A DNA stretch of 64,000 nt from DATFCK01 sp963728975. GTDB lineage: Bacteria; Verrucomicrobiota; Verrucomicrobiia; Chthoniobacterales; UBA10450. This document shows positions 9,137-17,759 of this stretch, piece after piece. Each line of letters opens with the position of its first letter. Positions within the stretch are counted from its first letter, which is position 1. The stretch lies in the NCBI GenBank assembly GCA_963728975.1, contig CAVSMF010000007.1, positions 62,001-126,000 of the forward strand, given 5' to 3'. The position numbers were made by a program, and so were the translations under genes. Under the pieces are notes generated by a model. The model made no database searches and had not been told where the DNA came from. It saw nothing but the letters and a program-made list of their open reading frames with translations.

Positions 9137-10255
9137 TTACAATTTCAGCGCCTGATCCAGATCTTCGATCAGATCGTCGGCATTCTCCAGGCCGATGGAA
9201 AGGCGAAGCAGGCTTTCCGGTGAAGTGGTTCCCGGTCCTTCGATCGAGGCGCGGTGCTCGATCAGACTTTCCACGCCGCCCAGACTTGTCGCCCGGATAA
9301 AGATCCGGGTCCGGCCCGCTACCGCCATCGCGGCGGCGCCATCGCCATTTACCTCGATGGAGAGCATTCCGCCAAAAAGCGACATCTGTTTTCTGGCGAT
9401 ATCGTAACCGGGATGCGAAGGCAGTCCGGGATAATGCACCCGCTCCACCCGTGGATGTTTGGCCAGAAAGGCGGCGACTTTGGCGGCATTTTCGCATTGG
9501 CCCCGGATTCGCCAGGGCACGGTGCGCATCCCGCGCAGGATCAGCCAGCAATCAAACGGCGAGGGGACAGCGCCTCCCGAATACTGAATGGCTCGGACGC
9601 GCTGGAAAAACTCGCTTTCAGCTTTTGAAACAACAATCCCGCCGAGGACGTCGCAATGGCCGCCAAAATATTTTGTGGTGGAATGCAGAATCAGATCCGC
9701 CCCGAGCGCGAACGGTTGCTGGATAATAGGCGCCCAGGTGTTATCGCACACAAGAAGAGCGTTGGTTTCGTGGCTAATGCCGGCGATCGCGGCAAGGTCG
9801 ACCACTCGAAGGAGCGGATTGGATGGTGTTTCCGCCCAGACCAGCTTCGTGTTCGGGCGCACTGACTTTTTCACGGCCGGCAAATCGGTCATATCGACAA
9901 AGTCGGCTTCGAGGCCCCAGGGAAGAAATAGATCGCGCACCAACCGGGTGGTTCCGTAGTAAGCGTCGAGGTGGGCGAGCAGATGGTCGCCCGGGCGCAG
10001 CGCTTGCAGCAAAGCCATCGCTGCTCCGGTGCCGCTGGCGAAGGCGGCTGCGGCCACGCCCCCTTCCAGAGCGGCGATTCCGTTTTCCAGGGTCTGGCGA
10101 TTCGGATTGTTGTTCCGGCTATACATGAACCCGCGGGAATAGCTCCCTTCCACGTCGCGCTCGAAAGTGGTGGAAAGATAGATCGGCGGAGCCACCGCGC
10201 CGGTGGCGGGGTCGATGGTGTGGCCGGCGTGAACTGCCAAGGTCTCGATTTTCAT
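9137..10255 (-). CDS. Cys/Met-metabolism PLP-dependent enzyme (cystathionine gamma-synthase/lyase type)
   Basis: This 372-residue fold-type I PLP enzyme of the trans-sulfuration family begins MKIETLAVHAGHTIDPATGA. The PLP-contacting motif YSRNNNPNRQTLE, the glycine loop FASGTGAAM and the active-site lysine in LHSTTKYFGGHCDVLGG (Lys195) are all present. Family members interconvert cysteine, homocysteine, cystathionine and related thioethers; synthase, gamma-lyase and beta-lyase activities cannot be separated by eye. The gene points toward murJ and is divergent from the glutamate dehydrogenase gene. Confidence 0.93.
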   Translation of the reverse strand: MKIETLAVHAGHTIDPATGAVAPPIYLSTTFERDVEGSYSRGFMYSRNNNPNRQTLENGIAALEGGVAAAAFASGTGAAMALLQALRPGDHLLAHLDAYYGTTRLVRDLFLPWGLEADFVDMTDLPAVKKSVRPNTKLVWAETPSNPLLRVVDLAAIAGISHETNALLVCDNTWAPIIQQPFALGADLILHSTTKYFGGHCDVLGGIVVSKAESEFFQRVRAIQYSGGAVPSPFDCWLILRGMRTVPWRIRGQCENAAKVAAFLAKHPRVERVHYPGLPSHPGYDIARKQMSLFGGMLSIEVNGDGAAAMAVAGRTRIFIRATSLGGVESLIEHRASIEGPGTTSPESLLRLSIGLENADDLIEDLDQALKL

Positions 10256-10433
10256 TCCTTTTTCATGGTTCCGGATTTTTTGCCGCTAAAGCCGTTTGGG
10301 CCCGAGCATCTTCCAGGATTTCGCCTGAATCCACCCGATTCGGGCCGGAGCATTTCAATTTGACGCCGCGGCAATCATAGGCAAATAGCATCCTGCGTTT
10401 TTCTCGGAAACATTCCAAGTTCCGTTGCGCATC

Positions 10434-11696
10434 ATGCACATTTACGAAGACGACGTGTTTCGAATGGCCTGCGATCAGTTCCAGGTCATTGCCGATTATT
10501 TGAGCATCGATCGGAACGATCGGGACCGGCTCATGTATCCGAAGCGGGCGATTGCGGTGACGCTTCCGGTGCACATGGATGACGGCAGCACCAAGACCTT
10601 TCAAGGCTACCGGGTGCAGCATCACCTGACCCTCGGGCCGACCAAGGGGGGGACGCGATTTGCGCCCTCGCTTTCGATGGGCGAAACCGCCGCCCTGGCG
10701 ATGTGGATGAGCTGGAAATGTGCTCTGGCGAATTTGCCTTACGGGGGTGCGAAAGGCGGAGTGGCGGTGGACCCGGCCAAGCTATCCATCAAGGAACTCG
10801 AAGCGCTCTCTCGCCGTTACATGCAGGAGATGATCCCGTTTGTCGGGCCGCACACCGATATTATGGGCCCGGACATGGGGACCAACGAACAGATCATGGC
10901 CTGGTTCATGGACACCTATTCGGTTTATCAGGGTTACGCCGTAAGCGAAATCGTCACCGGAAAGCCAGTCTCCATTGGGGGAACGGAAGGGCGGCGAGAG
11001 GCAACCGGACGCGGGGTGGTTTATCTGGTCGAGCGGGCAATGGACATGTTGAAACTCGACCCGGAGAAGTGCACCGCCATTGTCCAGGGATTCGGCAATG
11101 TCGGTTCCGTGGCCGCGCTTTCCCTGGGTCTCAAGAGCGGAGTCAAAATCGTCGGTATCAGCGACGCCACTGTTGCGCTTTATAACCCGAAGGGGATCGA
11201 CGTTAAAGCAGCCGAACAACACGTCCGGAAAAAAGGTAACCTGCGCGCTTTCAATGAGGCAGATCGGGTGGACCCTAACGAGTTGCTTGTTCTGCCATGC
11301 GATATTCTGGTGCCGGCGGCGGTTGACCGCGTCGTTACCGAGAGAAACGCGGCCCAGCTCAAATGCCGGATTTTAGCCGAAGGCGCCAACGGGCCGACCA
11401 CGCCGGAAGCCGACCGCATTCTGGAGCAGCGTTGGGATGAAGTGTTCCTCATTCCCGATATCCTTTGCAACGCCGGCGGCGTGATTGTCTCCTATTTCGA
11501 GTGGGTCCAGGGATTGCAAAGCTTCCTCTGGAGCGAGATGGAAGTGACCGACAAGCTGTTCCGGATTCTGGAACATTCCTTCAGCCAGGTGATCAGACGG
11601 GCGAAGGAGCACAAGGTTTCGCATCGGACCGCGGCGATGGCCATCGGGGTGGAACGGGTCTTGAAGGCGAAAAGCAGTCGCGGTTTGTTCCCATAG
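10434..11696 (+). CDS. Glu/Leu/Phe/Val dehydrogenase, glutamate dehydrogenase type
   Basis: From ATG 10434 the protein has 420 residues (MHIYEDDVFRMACDQF...). It catalyses reversible oxidative deamination of an amino acid, most likely glutamate to 2-oxoglutarate. The substrate-site lysine region (YGGAKGGVAVDP), the catalytic segment around GPDMGTNEQIMAWFMDTYS and the Rossmann loop IVQGFGNVGSVAA are intact. An in-frame TTG nine bases upstream is possible, but the ATG matches the usual N-terminus. A bidirectional hairpin terminator follows 86 bases after the stop. With GlnD in the same window it forms part of the nitrogen-assimilation gene set. Confidence 0.94.
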   Translation: MHIYEDDVFRMACDQFQVIADYLSIDRNDRDRLMYPKRAIAVTLPVHMDDGSTKTFQGYRVQHHLTLGPTKGGTRFAPSLSMGETAALAMWMSWKCALANLPYGGAKGGVAVDPAKLSIKELEALSRRYMQEMIPFVGPHTDIMGPDMGTNEQIMAWFMDTYSVYQGYAVSEIVTGKPVSIGGTEGRREATGRGVVYLVERAMDMLKLDPEKCTAIVQGFGNVGSVAALSLGLKSGVKIVGISDATVALYNPKGIDVKAAEQHVRKKGNLRAFNEADRVDPNELLVLPCDILVPAAVDRVVTERNAAQLKCRILAEGANGPTTPEADRILEQRWDEVFLIPDILCNAGGVIVSYFEWVQGLQSFLWSEMEVTDKLFRILEHSFSQVIRRAKEHKVSHRTAAMAIGVERVLKAKSSRGLFP

Positions 11697-11782
11697 GATA
11701 TCCGGCGGAGGGCGGAGCTTCTCCGACGCCGCGGGCGGGCTCGCGGGAGCTCGCCCCTCCATCCTTCGGGGGGCGAGTACAC

Positions 11783-11823
11783 AAAAAAACCGCACTATGG
11801 GATCGAACCAGAGTGCGGCTTTT
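11783..11823. terminator. Bidirectional rho-independent terminator
   Basis: An inverted repeat (CCGCACT ... AGTGCGG, with a GGATCGAACCA-type loop) is flanked by a T-run on each strand (CTTTT on plus, seven T on minus). It lies between the glutamate dehydrogenase gene and the minus-strand small-peptide genes, so it can end both transcripts. Confidence 0.75.
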
Positions 11824-11840
11824 GGTCGCCTGACCTGTTC

Positions 11841-12044
11841 TTAGTTACCGCCGTGGCCGTGATGGTGTCCACGGTTTTGCTGATGGCCAGCCGTTGAGGA
11901 TCCTGCGGTTGACGAACCAAGGGTGCTCGAGCCGAGGCTGTTACGGCCCTGGCTGCTATGGCCCTGGCTGCTATGGCCGCCGCCCTTGGCGTCCTTGGAG
12001 GGTTTCAGATCACGAACTTTGATGTTTTTCTTTGTTTTAGGCAT
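11841..12044 (-). CDS. Double-glycine leader peptide A, Ser/Gly/His-rich core
   Basis: This 67-residue peptide starts at ATG 12044, preceded by AGGA at a spacing of about 8 bases. The leader KKNIKVRDLKPSKDAKGG ends in a Gly-Gly (residues 21-22) of the kind cut by C39 peptidases. The predicted 45-residue core is repetitive: GHSSQ twice, GSST three times, and a His-rich end (GHHHGHGG). The leader shares the DLxP-x5-GG pattern with the adjacent peptide B. The start lies one base after the stop of peptide B, so translation is probably coupled. Cleavage and export by the neighbouring C39-ABC transporter is inferred. No cysteine is present, so lanthionine or disulfide chemistry is excluded. Confidence 0.72.
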   Translation of the reverse strand: MPKTKKNIKVRDLKPSKDAKGGGHSSQGHSSQGRNSLGSSTLGSSTAGSSTAGHQQNRGHHHGHGGN

Positions 12045-12045
12045 A

Positions 12046-12231
12046 TTAGCTGTCCTGTTTTGGGTTTGTTGTTTGTGTTGTGTCAGTAGCGCCGAACAAC
12101 AACTGACGACCGCCCATGACATTTCCTTTTGGGATCAGATCATCCAGACGGATCAGTTTTTCTTTCCTGCGCTTAGGCCGATGATGTGTCTCTCCGGCCG
12201 GCGCATGTTTTTTGTCTTTCGGCGTGCTCAC
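12046..12231 (-). CDS. Double-glycine leader peptide B
   Basis: This 61-residue peptide has a basic N-terminus (KRRKEK), a leader part LIRLDDLIPKGNVMGG and a predicted core of 20 residues starting RQLLFGATDTTQ. Aligned with peptide A, I-x-x-x-DL-x-P-x5-GG is shared over 15 positions. A GTG at 12231 is the only usable start, with AAAGGG about 9 bases upstream. Its last codons contain the ribosome binding site of peptide A. It is the first gene after a 192-base gap following the sigma-54 activator. Role as an exported peptide precursor is inference from the leader and neighbourhood. Confidence 0.65.
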   Translation of the reverse strand: MSTPKDKKHAPAGETHHRPKRRKEKLIRLDDLIPKGNVMGGRQLLFGATDTTQTTNPKQDS

Positions 12232-12245
12232 TTCAGTAGCCCTTT

Positions 12246-12262
12246 AACACCATTCGTGCCAG
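12246..12262 (-). promoter_or_regulatory. Possible sigma-54 (-24/-12) promoter of the peptide genes
   Basis: Read on the minus strand, CTGGCACG-N4-GTGTT matches the -24 element perfectly and the -12 element partly (TGT instead of TGC), with the correct spacing. A problem is that the expected transcript start (about 12235) falls only four bases before the GTG of peptide B, which would leave it leaderless. The call is therefore tentative. Confidence 0.35.
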
Positions 12263-12361
12263 CTCTCAGATGGCCGCTCCTTCCAAAGCGTGGTGCAGTT
12301 GTTAAGCTCATATAATCAAGTATTTATACATCAATATTTTCCAAAAAAGATTGGGAATCCA

Positions 12362-12375
12362 TTGCCACATGGCAA
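12362..12375. promoter_or_regulatory. Inverted repeat, possible activator binding site
   Basis: TTGCCA-CA-TGGCAA is a 6+6 palindrome with a 2-base centre. It lies about 100 bases upstream of the possible -24 element and directly after the activator gene, the usual place for an enhancer-binding-protein site. Binding is inferred. Confidence 0.35.
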
Positions 12376-12423
12376 AACCGATGTCTCATAATAAGACCGC
12401 CTATGATTCATTTCTGGGCCGCC

Positions 12424-13437
12424 CTATGATTTACTATGAGCCCCGGCCCGAAGATGCCGGGCCAGGGTTGCCCGTGAGATCCGCAACAACCTCGCCGCCC
12501 GCCTCTGGTTTCGGTTCGTCTGATCGTAGACATAATGAATGTGCCGCTTCACCGCGCTGGCCAGGGAAAGATCAACCCCGGTGGCGGCAGTTTCGTGATT
12601 GTGATTTCGGGAGGCGTTTCCTTCTCTTTCCCCGTCGACGCCCCCGCCGGCTGTTTCCAGGTCGGGAGGAAAGACGACGTGTTGAGGCAAGATTACCGAA
12701 CCGTCGCAAAACAGAGTCATGGTTCGCACGGTGTGACTCAGCTCCCTCAGATTGCCGCGCCAGGAATGCCGCACCAGCTTTTCCATGGCTTCGGGGTGAA
12801 TCGCAGTGATCGATTTGCCCTCTTTCCGGCCGGCGGCTTTCAATTCGGCTGCAATCAAGGCGGGCAGCTCCTGAAGCCGTTCCCGCAGCGGCGGGATGAG
12901 CAAAGTGAGCCCATTCAGCCGCTGGTACAGGTCCTCCCGGAATTTCCCCTGTCGCACCCGTTCCCGGAGCGAGCAGTTGGAGGCGCAGAGAATGCGGGCA
13001 TTGGAACGCAGCATCCGCTCCGAGCCCAGCCGTTCAAACTCCCCGTATTCCAGGACGCGAAGGATTTTGACTTGGGCGAGGGGGCTCATTTCCGAAATTT
13101 CATCCAGAAAAAGGGTGCCACTATCGGCCAGCTCAAACTTGCCCTTAACGCTTTGCTGCGCGCCAGTGAACGCGCCGCGTTCGTGGCCGAAGAGCTGGCT
13201 TTCCAGCAGGGTATCGCTCATGGCGGAAGCGTTGAAGGAGACAAATGGGCCTTTAGCCCGGGCCGACGAATTGTGAATGGCATGAGCCAGGAGTGTTTTG
13301 CCGGTTCCGGTTTCGCCTAACAAGACCACGGGCACATCCGATTTGGCGGCGAGGGCGGCCAGCTGGAGGCAGCGGGCCATGGCTTCGTTGCTGGTGGCGA
13401 CGTCTTCGACTTTCAAAGTGGTTGGAGGCTCTTGCAT
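12424..13437 (-). CDS. Sigma-54-dependent transcriptional activator without receiver domain
   Basis: This 337-residue enhancer-binding protein consists of an AAA+ domain and a Fis-type helix-turn-helix. Visible are Walker A (GETGTGKT, about residues 42-49), the sigma-54-contacting GAFTGA loop (ERGAFTGAQQ), Walker B (GTLFLDEIS), the arginine-finger region (REDLYQRLNG) and a C-terminal helix-turn-helix (NQRRAARLLRISRATLARHL). There is no N-terminal receiver, GAF or PAS domain, so activity must be controlled another way, as in PspF-like proteins. It begins 15 bases after the HlyD gene, as the last gene of the transporter operon, and precedes the peptide genes it probably activates. Confidence 0.92.
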   Translation of the reverse strand: MQEPPTTLKVEDVATSNEAMARCLQLAALAAKSDVPVVLLGETGTGKTLLAHAIHNSSARAKGPFVSFNASAMSDTLLESQLFGHERGAFTGAQQSVKGKFELADSGTLFLDEISEMSPLAQVKILRVLEYGEFERLGSERMLRSNARILCASNCSLRERVRQGKFREDLYQRLNGLTLLIPPLRERLQELPALIAAELKAAGRKEGKSITAIHPEAMEKLVRHSWRGNLRELSHTVRTMTLFCDGSVILPQHVVFPPDLETAGGGVDGEREGNASRNHNHETAATGVDLSLASAVKRHIHYVYDQTNRNQRRAARLLRISRATLARHLRAGAHSKS

Positions 13438-13452
13438 GGGAGGGTGCGACTA

Positions 13453-14635
13453 TTATTTGGTGGCTTCGCGCAGCTGCCGGATCGGCTCGAAGGCATATTC
13501 GATAAGGGTGCGCCGTCCGACAATTATGTGTGCCTCACCTTTCATGCCCACCCGCAGGGGCAGATTTTTTCCCGCTGATGCAATGGTGGTGCGGTCAAGC
13601 GAGCCGGAGGCCATGAAATGGGAGCCATCGTGGGAGCTTACGGCTGCGGGACTGATCCACTGGAGTTTGCCATCGACCGCGCCGTAGCGCTGGTAGGGAA
13701 ACGCCTCAAAGAAGTAGCGCACCTTTTGCGACGCCGCGAGCTTGGGAAGACCGGACTCGTTCAGCATCATTCTGGCCAGCGGTTTGGCGTTCAGCGGGCA
13801 AAGCTGGCACAGGACCTGGCCCTGCTGGACCACGCTCCCGGCAGTCCGCTCGTCGAGTGAAAGCACCACCGCGTCGTAGGGGCTGCGCACAGTCAGCACG
13901 CTTTGCTTCGTGTTTTCCAGGTCCGATTTCAGCGCGGCCATGCGCATTTTCAATTTTTCTATCTCGGCTTTTTCTTCGCCGCGTTGACGGGCCCGTTCTG
14001 TTTCCATGCGCTGGCGGTCAAGAGTGACCTGCTGCAGGGTTCTCTGGGAGACGCTGTAATCTTTTTCCGACTCGGCCAGCTCGAGCTTGAGTTTGACCAG
14101 TTCCACCTGCGAAACGCCCCCCTGGCGGGCGAGCTTTTCCATCCGGTTGATCAGGTCGTGGCTGGTTGTGGCATGATTTTCGCGAAACTTCACTTCGCTC
14201 TTGGCCTGTTCGATTTCCGCTTTTTTGATGTTCAGCTCGTCCAAATAAGAAGCGTCGTTTTTCTTCAGGCTTTCTTCCTTGTTGCGTCAGATCGGTCTGC
14301 AACGTGCGATATTGCGTGTCCCACCCGCGAATTTCATCGGAGCGCAAGGCAAAGAGCTCTTCGCCTTTCTTTATCGTTTGTCCCTCGGTGACGGAGACCC
14401 GGCTGATGACGGCCTGCCGCGGCGATTGAATGGGATCGGCCCCGGTTGCGGGCACCAGAACGAACGGGCAACGCACTGTCTCCGGCATTCGCATCACGAT
14501 CGCGATAAGAAAGGCAAACAGAAACGCGGCCAGCAGCATCCAGCCTAACGAGCGAATGATCCACGGAGGCGGATCCTGGGGCAGCATTTCCGATTCAACA
14601 TCGATCGAGCCGCGTTGGGTCAAAGGGAAATTCAT
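13453..14635 (-). pseudogene. HlyD-family membrane-fusion protein of the exporter (one frameshift)
   Basis: The first part (from ATG 14635) has one membrane segment (LGWMLLAAFLFAFLIAIV) and the lipoyl-like half-motif SPRQAVISRVSVTEGQTIKKG. The second part, in another frame, has the long coiled coil (NIKKAEIEQAKSEVKFRENH onward), the closing lipoyl half (VLTVRSPYDAVVLSLDERTA) and the beta-barrel domain up to LIEYAFEPIRQLREATK. One extra base at about 14282 separates the halves; correcting it gives about 393 residues. The protein would link the ABC exporter to the envelope. It starts 10 bases after the transporter gene. A base error is as likely as true inactivation, since the rest of the cassette is intact. 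Confidence 0.85.
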
Positions 14636-14645
14636 AAAAACCGGG

Positions 14646-17600
14646 CTAGATTCCGAGCTGCTGACTCGAGAGATAATAATAGAGGCCGCGCTGGGCCATC
14701 AGTTCGTCGTGGGTTCCAACCTCGGCCACGCTTCCTTTCTCCAGGACCACAATGGAATGCGCTTCCCGGATCGTGCTTAACCGGTGGGCTATGACGATGC
14801 TGGTGCGGCCCGCCATCAGACGACTCAGATTTTCCTGGATCGCCCGTTCCGATTCGGTATCGAGCGCGCTGGTTGCCTCATCGAAAATGAGGACCGGTGG
14901 ATTATTGTAAATCGCGCGAGCAATCGCGATGCGCTGTTTCTGACCGCCGGAAAGCGACAGCCCCGATTCGCCGATCTTGGTTTCGTAACCGAGCGGCAAT
15001 CGCATGACGAAATCGTGCGCGGCCGCCGCCTGGGCCGCCGCCAATACGCGATCGAGGTCGGGTTCCGAATCGCCGAACGAGATGTTGCGGGCGATGGTCT
15101 CGTTAAAGATGTGGTTTTCCTGCAGGACCATGCCGATGTGTCGGCGAACATCGCGGTAGTTCAGCGTTTTCAGGTCGACGTTATCGAACAGGATGGTGCC
15201 TTCGGTGGGCTCGAGAAGGCCGGCGATCAGCTTGATCAGGGTAGTCTTGCCGCAGCCGCTCCTGCCCACCAGGGCAAACATCCGGCCCGGGGCCAGGTCC
15301 AGGGTAATGTTCTTCAGGATATCGGGCGCTTCCGGTCCGCCATATTTAAAGCTGACCCCCCGCAGCTCAATTCTGCCTTCCAGGCTATGCACGGGAACCA
15401 GCCGCGACCGGTCGCGCCCCTGCTCCGGTTCCTGCTCGAAGATGTCGTTCAAACGGTTCAATAACACCGACGCAAACTGCATGCTGTCCCATACCCCGAG
15501 CGTTCGCAGGATCCCGCCATACGCCATGGCCGTCAGTGAGCTGAAGGCGACGAACCCGCCAACGCTCAGGCTCCCGTTGATGACCTGGGTCGCTCCCACC
15601 CAGAGAAACACCGCCGTGGACAAAAGCCCGATTGTTTGCAGGACACTGTCGTAGGACATGACAATGAAACTCGATTTAAAAAGCTTGTTCGAGACCGACA
15701 GGAATTCGTTCAACATAGCGTCCCGGAACGTGCTCTCCGCTGAAGCCGCTTTAACCGCTTCGATGCCCTTGATCGCGTCGATCTGATGCGAACTGTATTT
15801 GCCCTGGCTTTCTTCGACCCCGGCAAAGAGAGGGCGCAAGACCTTCACTGAAAAAATCATCAGCCCCACATAGAGCGGCGTAGTCGCCAAAAAGGCGAAC
15901 ATCAGCAGCGGACTGTAAATCGCCATCAAAGCGAGCGCGCCCACCAGGTAAATGAGGGCCAGCAACGCCCCGATGCCTTGTTGCACGACAAATTGACGAA
16001 CCTGCCGCGCCCCGTCCAGCCGCCGCTGGATGTCGCCGGTGCGCCGGCTGGTGAAATAAGACATCGGAAGCGACAGCAGTTTTCTGCTCAGGAAATCAAG
16101 CACCGCGGTGTCGAGGCGGACCGCGGCGAAGGCGAGCAGGTACTCCTGGGCCAGGGTCGAAAGCTGCACAAAAATCACGGCTACGAACATCCCCAGCAAA
16201 ATGGTTTTGAGGAGACCGAGATCTTTTTCGACAATCACCCGGTCCACCACCATTTGGGTGAAGACTGGAAAGAGAAGCGACAACAGACTGACGCCGACAG
16301 CCAGCCCGAGAACCTGTAACAGGATCACTTTGAACTTGGCCAGGAAAGGCAGGATCCAGGAAAGAGCGGGGCGGCTTTCCGGCGCCTGCTCAAAAGCGGT
16401 CGTGTAATCGAACAGCGCCGCGTATCCGGTCCATTTGGCCTCAAATTCGCGCCGGGGAATTTTTCTCAGCCCGAGAGCGGGATCGGCGACCCGGACGAAT
16501 TCAGGGCCGACATCATAGAGCACAATCCAATGGTTCCCTTCCCAATGAACGATCGCCGGCAGCGGCAGCATCGGGAGATTGCGAAGCGATACTTTAAGAG
16601 GGCGCGCAGCCAAACCGAGTTCACTGGCGGCCCGGCAGAGCGCTTTCAAGCTGGTGCCGTCGGTAGCGGTGTGACAAAGTTGTCGAATTCGCGCCAGGCT
16701 TACTTTCCGGCCATAGTGCCGGCAGATCATTCCCAGACTGGCGGCTCCGCAATCCATTTCATCGATCTGCTCGATGTGTTCGATTTTTCGGATTTGCCCG
16801 GCCCGTTTTCGGAAGAAGCCATGCTCGTCCGCAAACGGTTCCTCTTGCCCCTCGGCCGCTTCCGGCGGTTCTTCGCCGTTCAACTCGACCTTGTCGTGAG
16901 CTTGCGTTTCGGCCGGCAGCATTTCCGTCGTGAAATCAAGCGGAATGCGCGCTTCGGTTTTAGCCTGATAGACTGCCAGCCGTTCGGCCAGTAGCTTGTC
17001 GAATTCAGGAAAGCGATGTCGCAAGTCGAGCACCGCGTCGGGGGCGAGCGCTAACAGATTGCAATCGGTAAAAGCTTCCACGGAAGCGGCTCGCGGCGAC
17101 CCATTCAGGATCGAGAGTTCACCGAAGAAGTCGCCCTCGCGGTAAAAAGCCAGGTTGCGTTCGCGGCCGTTATCGCCGGTGAAAACGCGGGCCCGGCCTT
17201 TCTCGATCACATACATTGGCCCGGCTGCCTCGCCTTCCCGAATGATCAGACTGCCTTTGGTGAAACCGACTGGAGCAAGCTTGTCGATCATGCTGCGTAA
17301 AGCCGGAGCCGGCAAACGACCGAAGTTGCTGAACTGGTAGAGAAAACTCTGGAGCGCACGATTCCGGCCGGTCACCTCGACGTAACGCTTCATCTCCGGC
17401 TCGGTCCGGACGAGCTCGAGGAAATCGCTCCGATCGATGCGCAAGACATCGACCGCTGTGCTGCACCGGACGGTGGCGTTGCGGGTTCCACCCTCGGCCA
17501 GGGCCGCCTCGCCGAAACTGTCTCCCGGCTTCAGGGTGCCGAGCGGAATTTCCTCTCCGTCCGACTTAACTTTCAGGGCCCGGGCCCGGCCTCGCGTCAA

Positions 17601-17759
17601 AACATAGAAAGAATCCGCCGTCTCATCCTGGCGGACGATAATATCTCCGAAATCGTAGTGCTCCTCCTGCAACAGCGGTTCCAGAACGGAGAAATGTTCG
17701 TCGGATAGAAAACGAAACACCGACGATCGCCGCACGATCTCGCCATCTTGCGCTTTCAT
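14646..17759 (-). CDS. Peptidase-containing ABC exporter with two cyclic-nucleotide-binding domains
   Basis: This 1037-residue fusion has five parts in order: two cNMP-binding domains (about 15-125 and 145-262, each with an FGE...R phosphate-cassette pattern), a C39 peptidase (about 325-455), an ABC membrane domain with six segments (about 465-750) and an ATPase domain (about 790-1030). The C39 triad is complete: Cys337 in DEMDCGAASLG, His410 in HWEGNHWIVL and Asp426 in VADPALG. The ATPase has Walker A (GRSGCGKTT), LSGGQ and Walker B (VLIFDEATSALD). Such proteins cut double-glycine leaders and export the product. Control by a cyclic nucleotide is inferred from the two N-terminal domains. It overlaps the upstream gene by 4 bases (ATGA). 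Confidence 0.95.
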   Translation of the reverse strand: MKAQDGEIVRRSSVFRFLSDEHFSVLEPLLQEEHYDFGDIIVRQDETADSFYVLTRGRARALKVKSDGEEIPLGTLKPGDSFGEAALAEGGTRNATVRCSTAVDVLRIDRSDFLELVRTEPEMKRYVEVTGRNRALQSFLYQFSNFGRLPAPALRSMIDKLAPVGFTKGSLIIREGEAAGPMYVIEKGRARVFTGDNGRERNLAFYREGDFFGELSILNGSPRAASVEAFTDCNLLALAPDAVLDLRHRFPEFDKLLAERLAVYQAKTEARIPLDFTTEMLPAETQAHDKVELNGEEPPEAAEGQEEPFADEHGFFRKRAGQIRKIEHIEQIDEMDCGAASLGMICRHYGRKVSLARIRQLCHTATDGTSLKALCRAASELGLAARPLKVSLRNLPMLPLPAIVHWEGNHWIVLYDVGPEFVRVADPALGLRKIPRREFEAKWTGYAALFDYTTAFEQAPESRPALSWILPFLAKFKVILLQVLGLAVGVSLLSLLFPVFTQMVVDRVIVEKDLGLLKTILLGMFVAVIFVQLSTLAQEYLLAFAAVRLDTAVLDFLSRKLLSLPMSYFTSRRTGDIQRRLDGARQVRQFVVQQGIGALLALIYLVGALALMAIYSPLLMFAFLATTPLYVGLMIFSVKVLRPLFAGVEESQGKYSSHQIDAIKGIEAVKAASAESTFRDAMLNEFLSVSNKLFKSSFIVMSYDSVLQTIGLLSTAVFLWVGATQVINGSLSVGGFVAFSSLTAMAYGGILRTLGVWDSMQFASVLLNRLNDIFEQEPEQGRDRSRLVPVHSLEGRIELRGVSFKYGGPEAPDILKNITLDLAPGRMFALVGRSGCGKTTLIKLIAGLLEPTEGTILFDNVDLKTLNYRDVRRHIGMVLQENHIFNETIARNISFGDSEPDLDRVLAAAQAAAAHDFVMRLPLGYETKIGESGLSLSGGQKQRIAIARAIYNNPPVLIFDEATSALDTESERAIQENLSRLMAGRTSIVIAHRLSTIREAHSIVVLEKGSVAEVGTHDELMAQRGLYYYLSSQQLGI

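Noticed and set aside
12351..12809. Plus-strand frame opposite the sigma-54 activator
   Set aside because: It overlaps a gene with complete AAA+ and helix-turn-helix motifs and has no features of its own.
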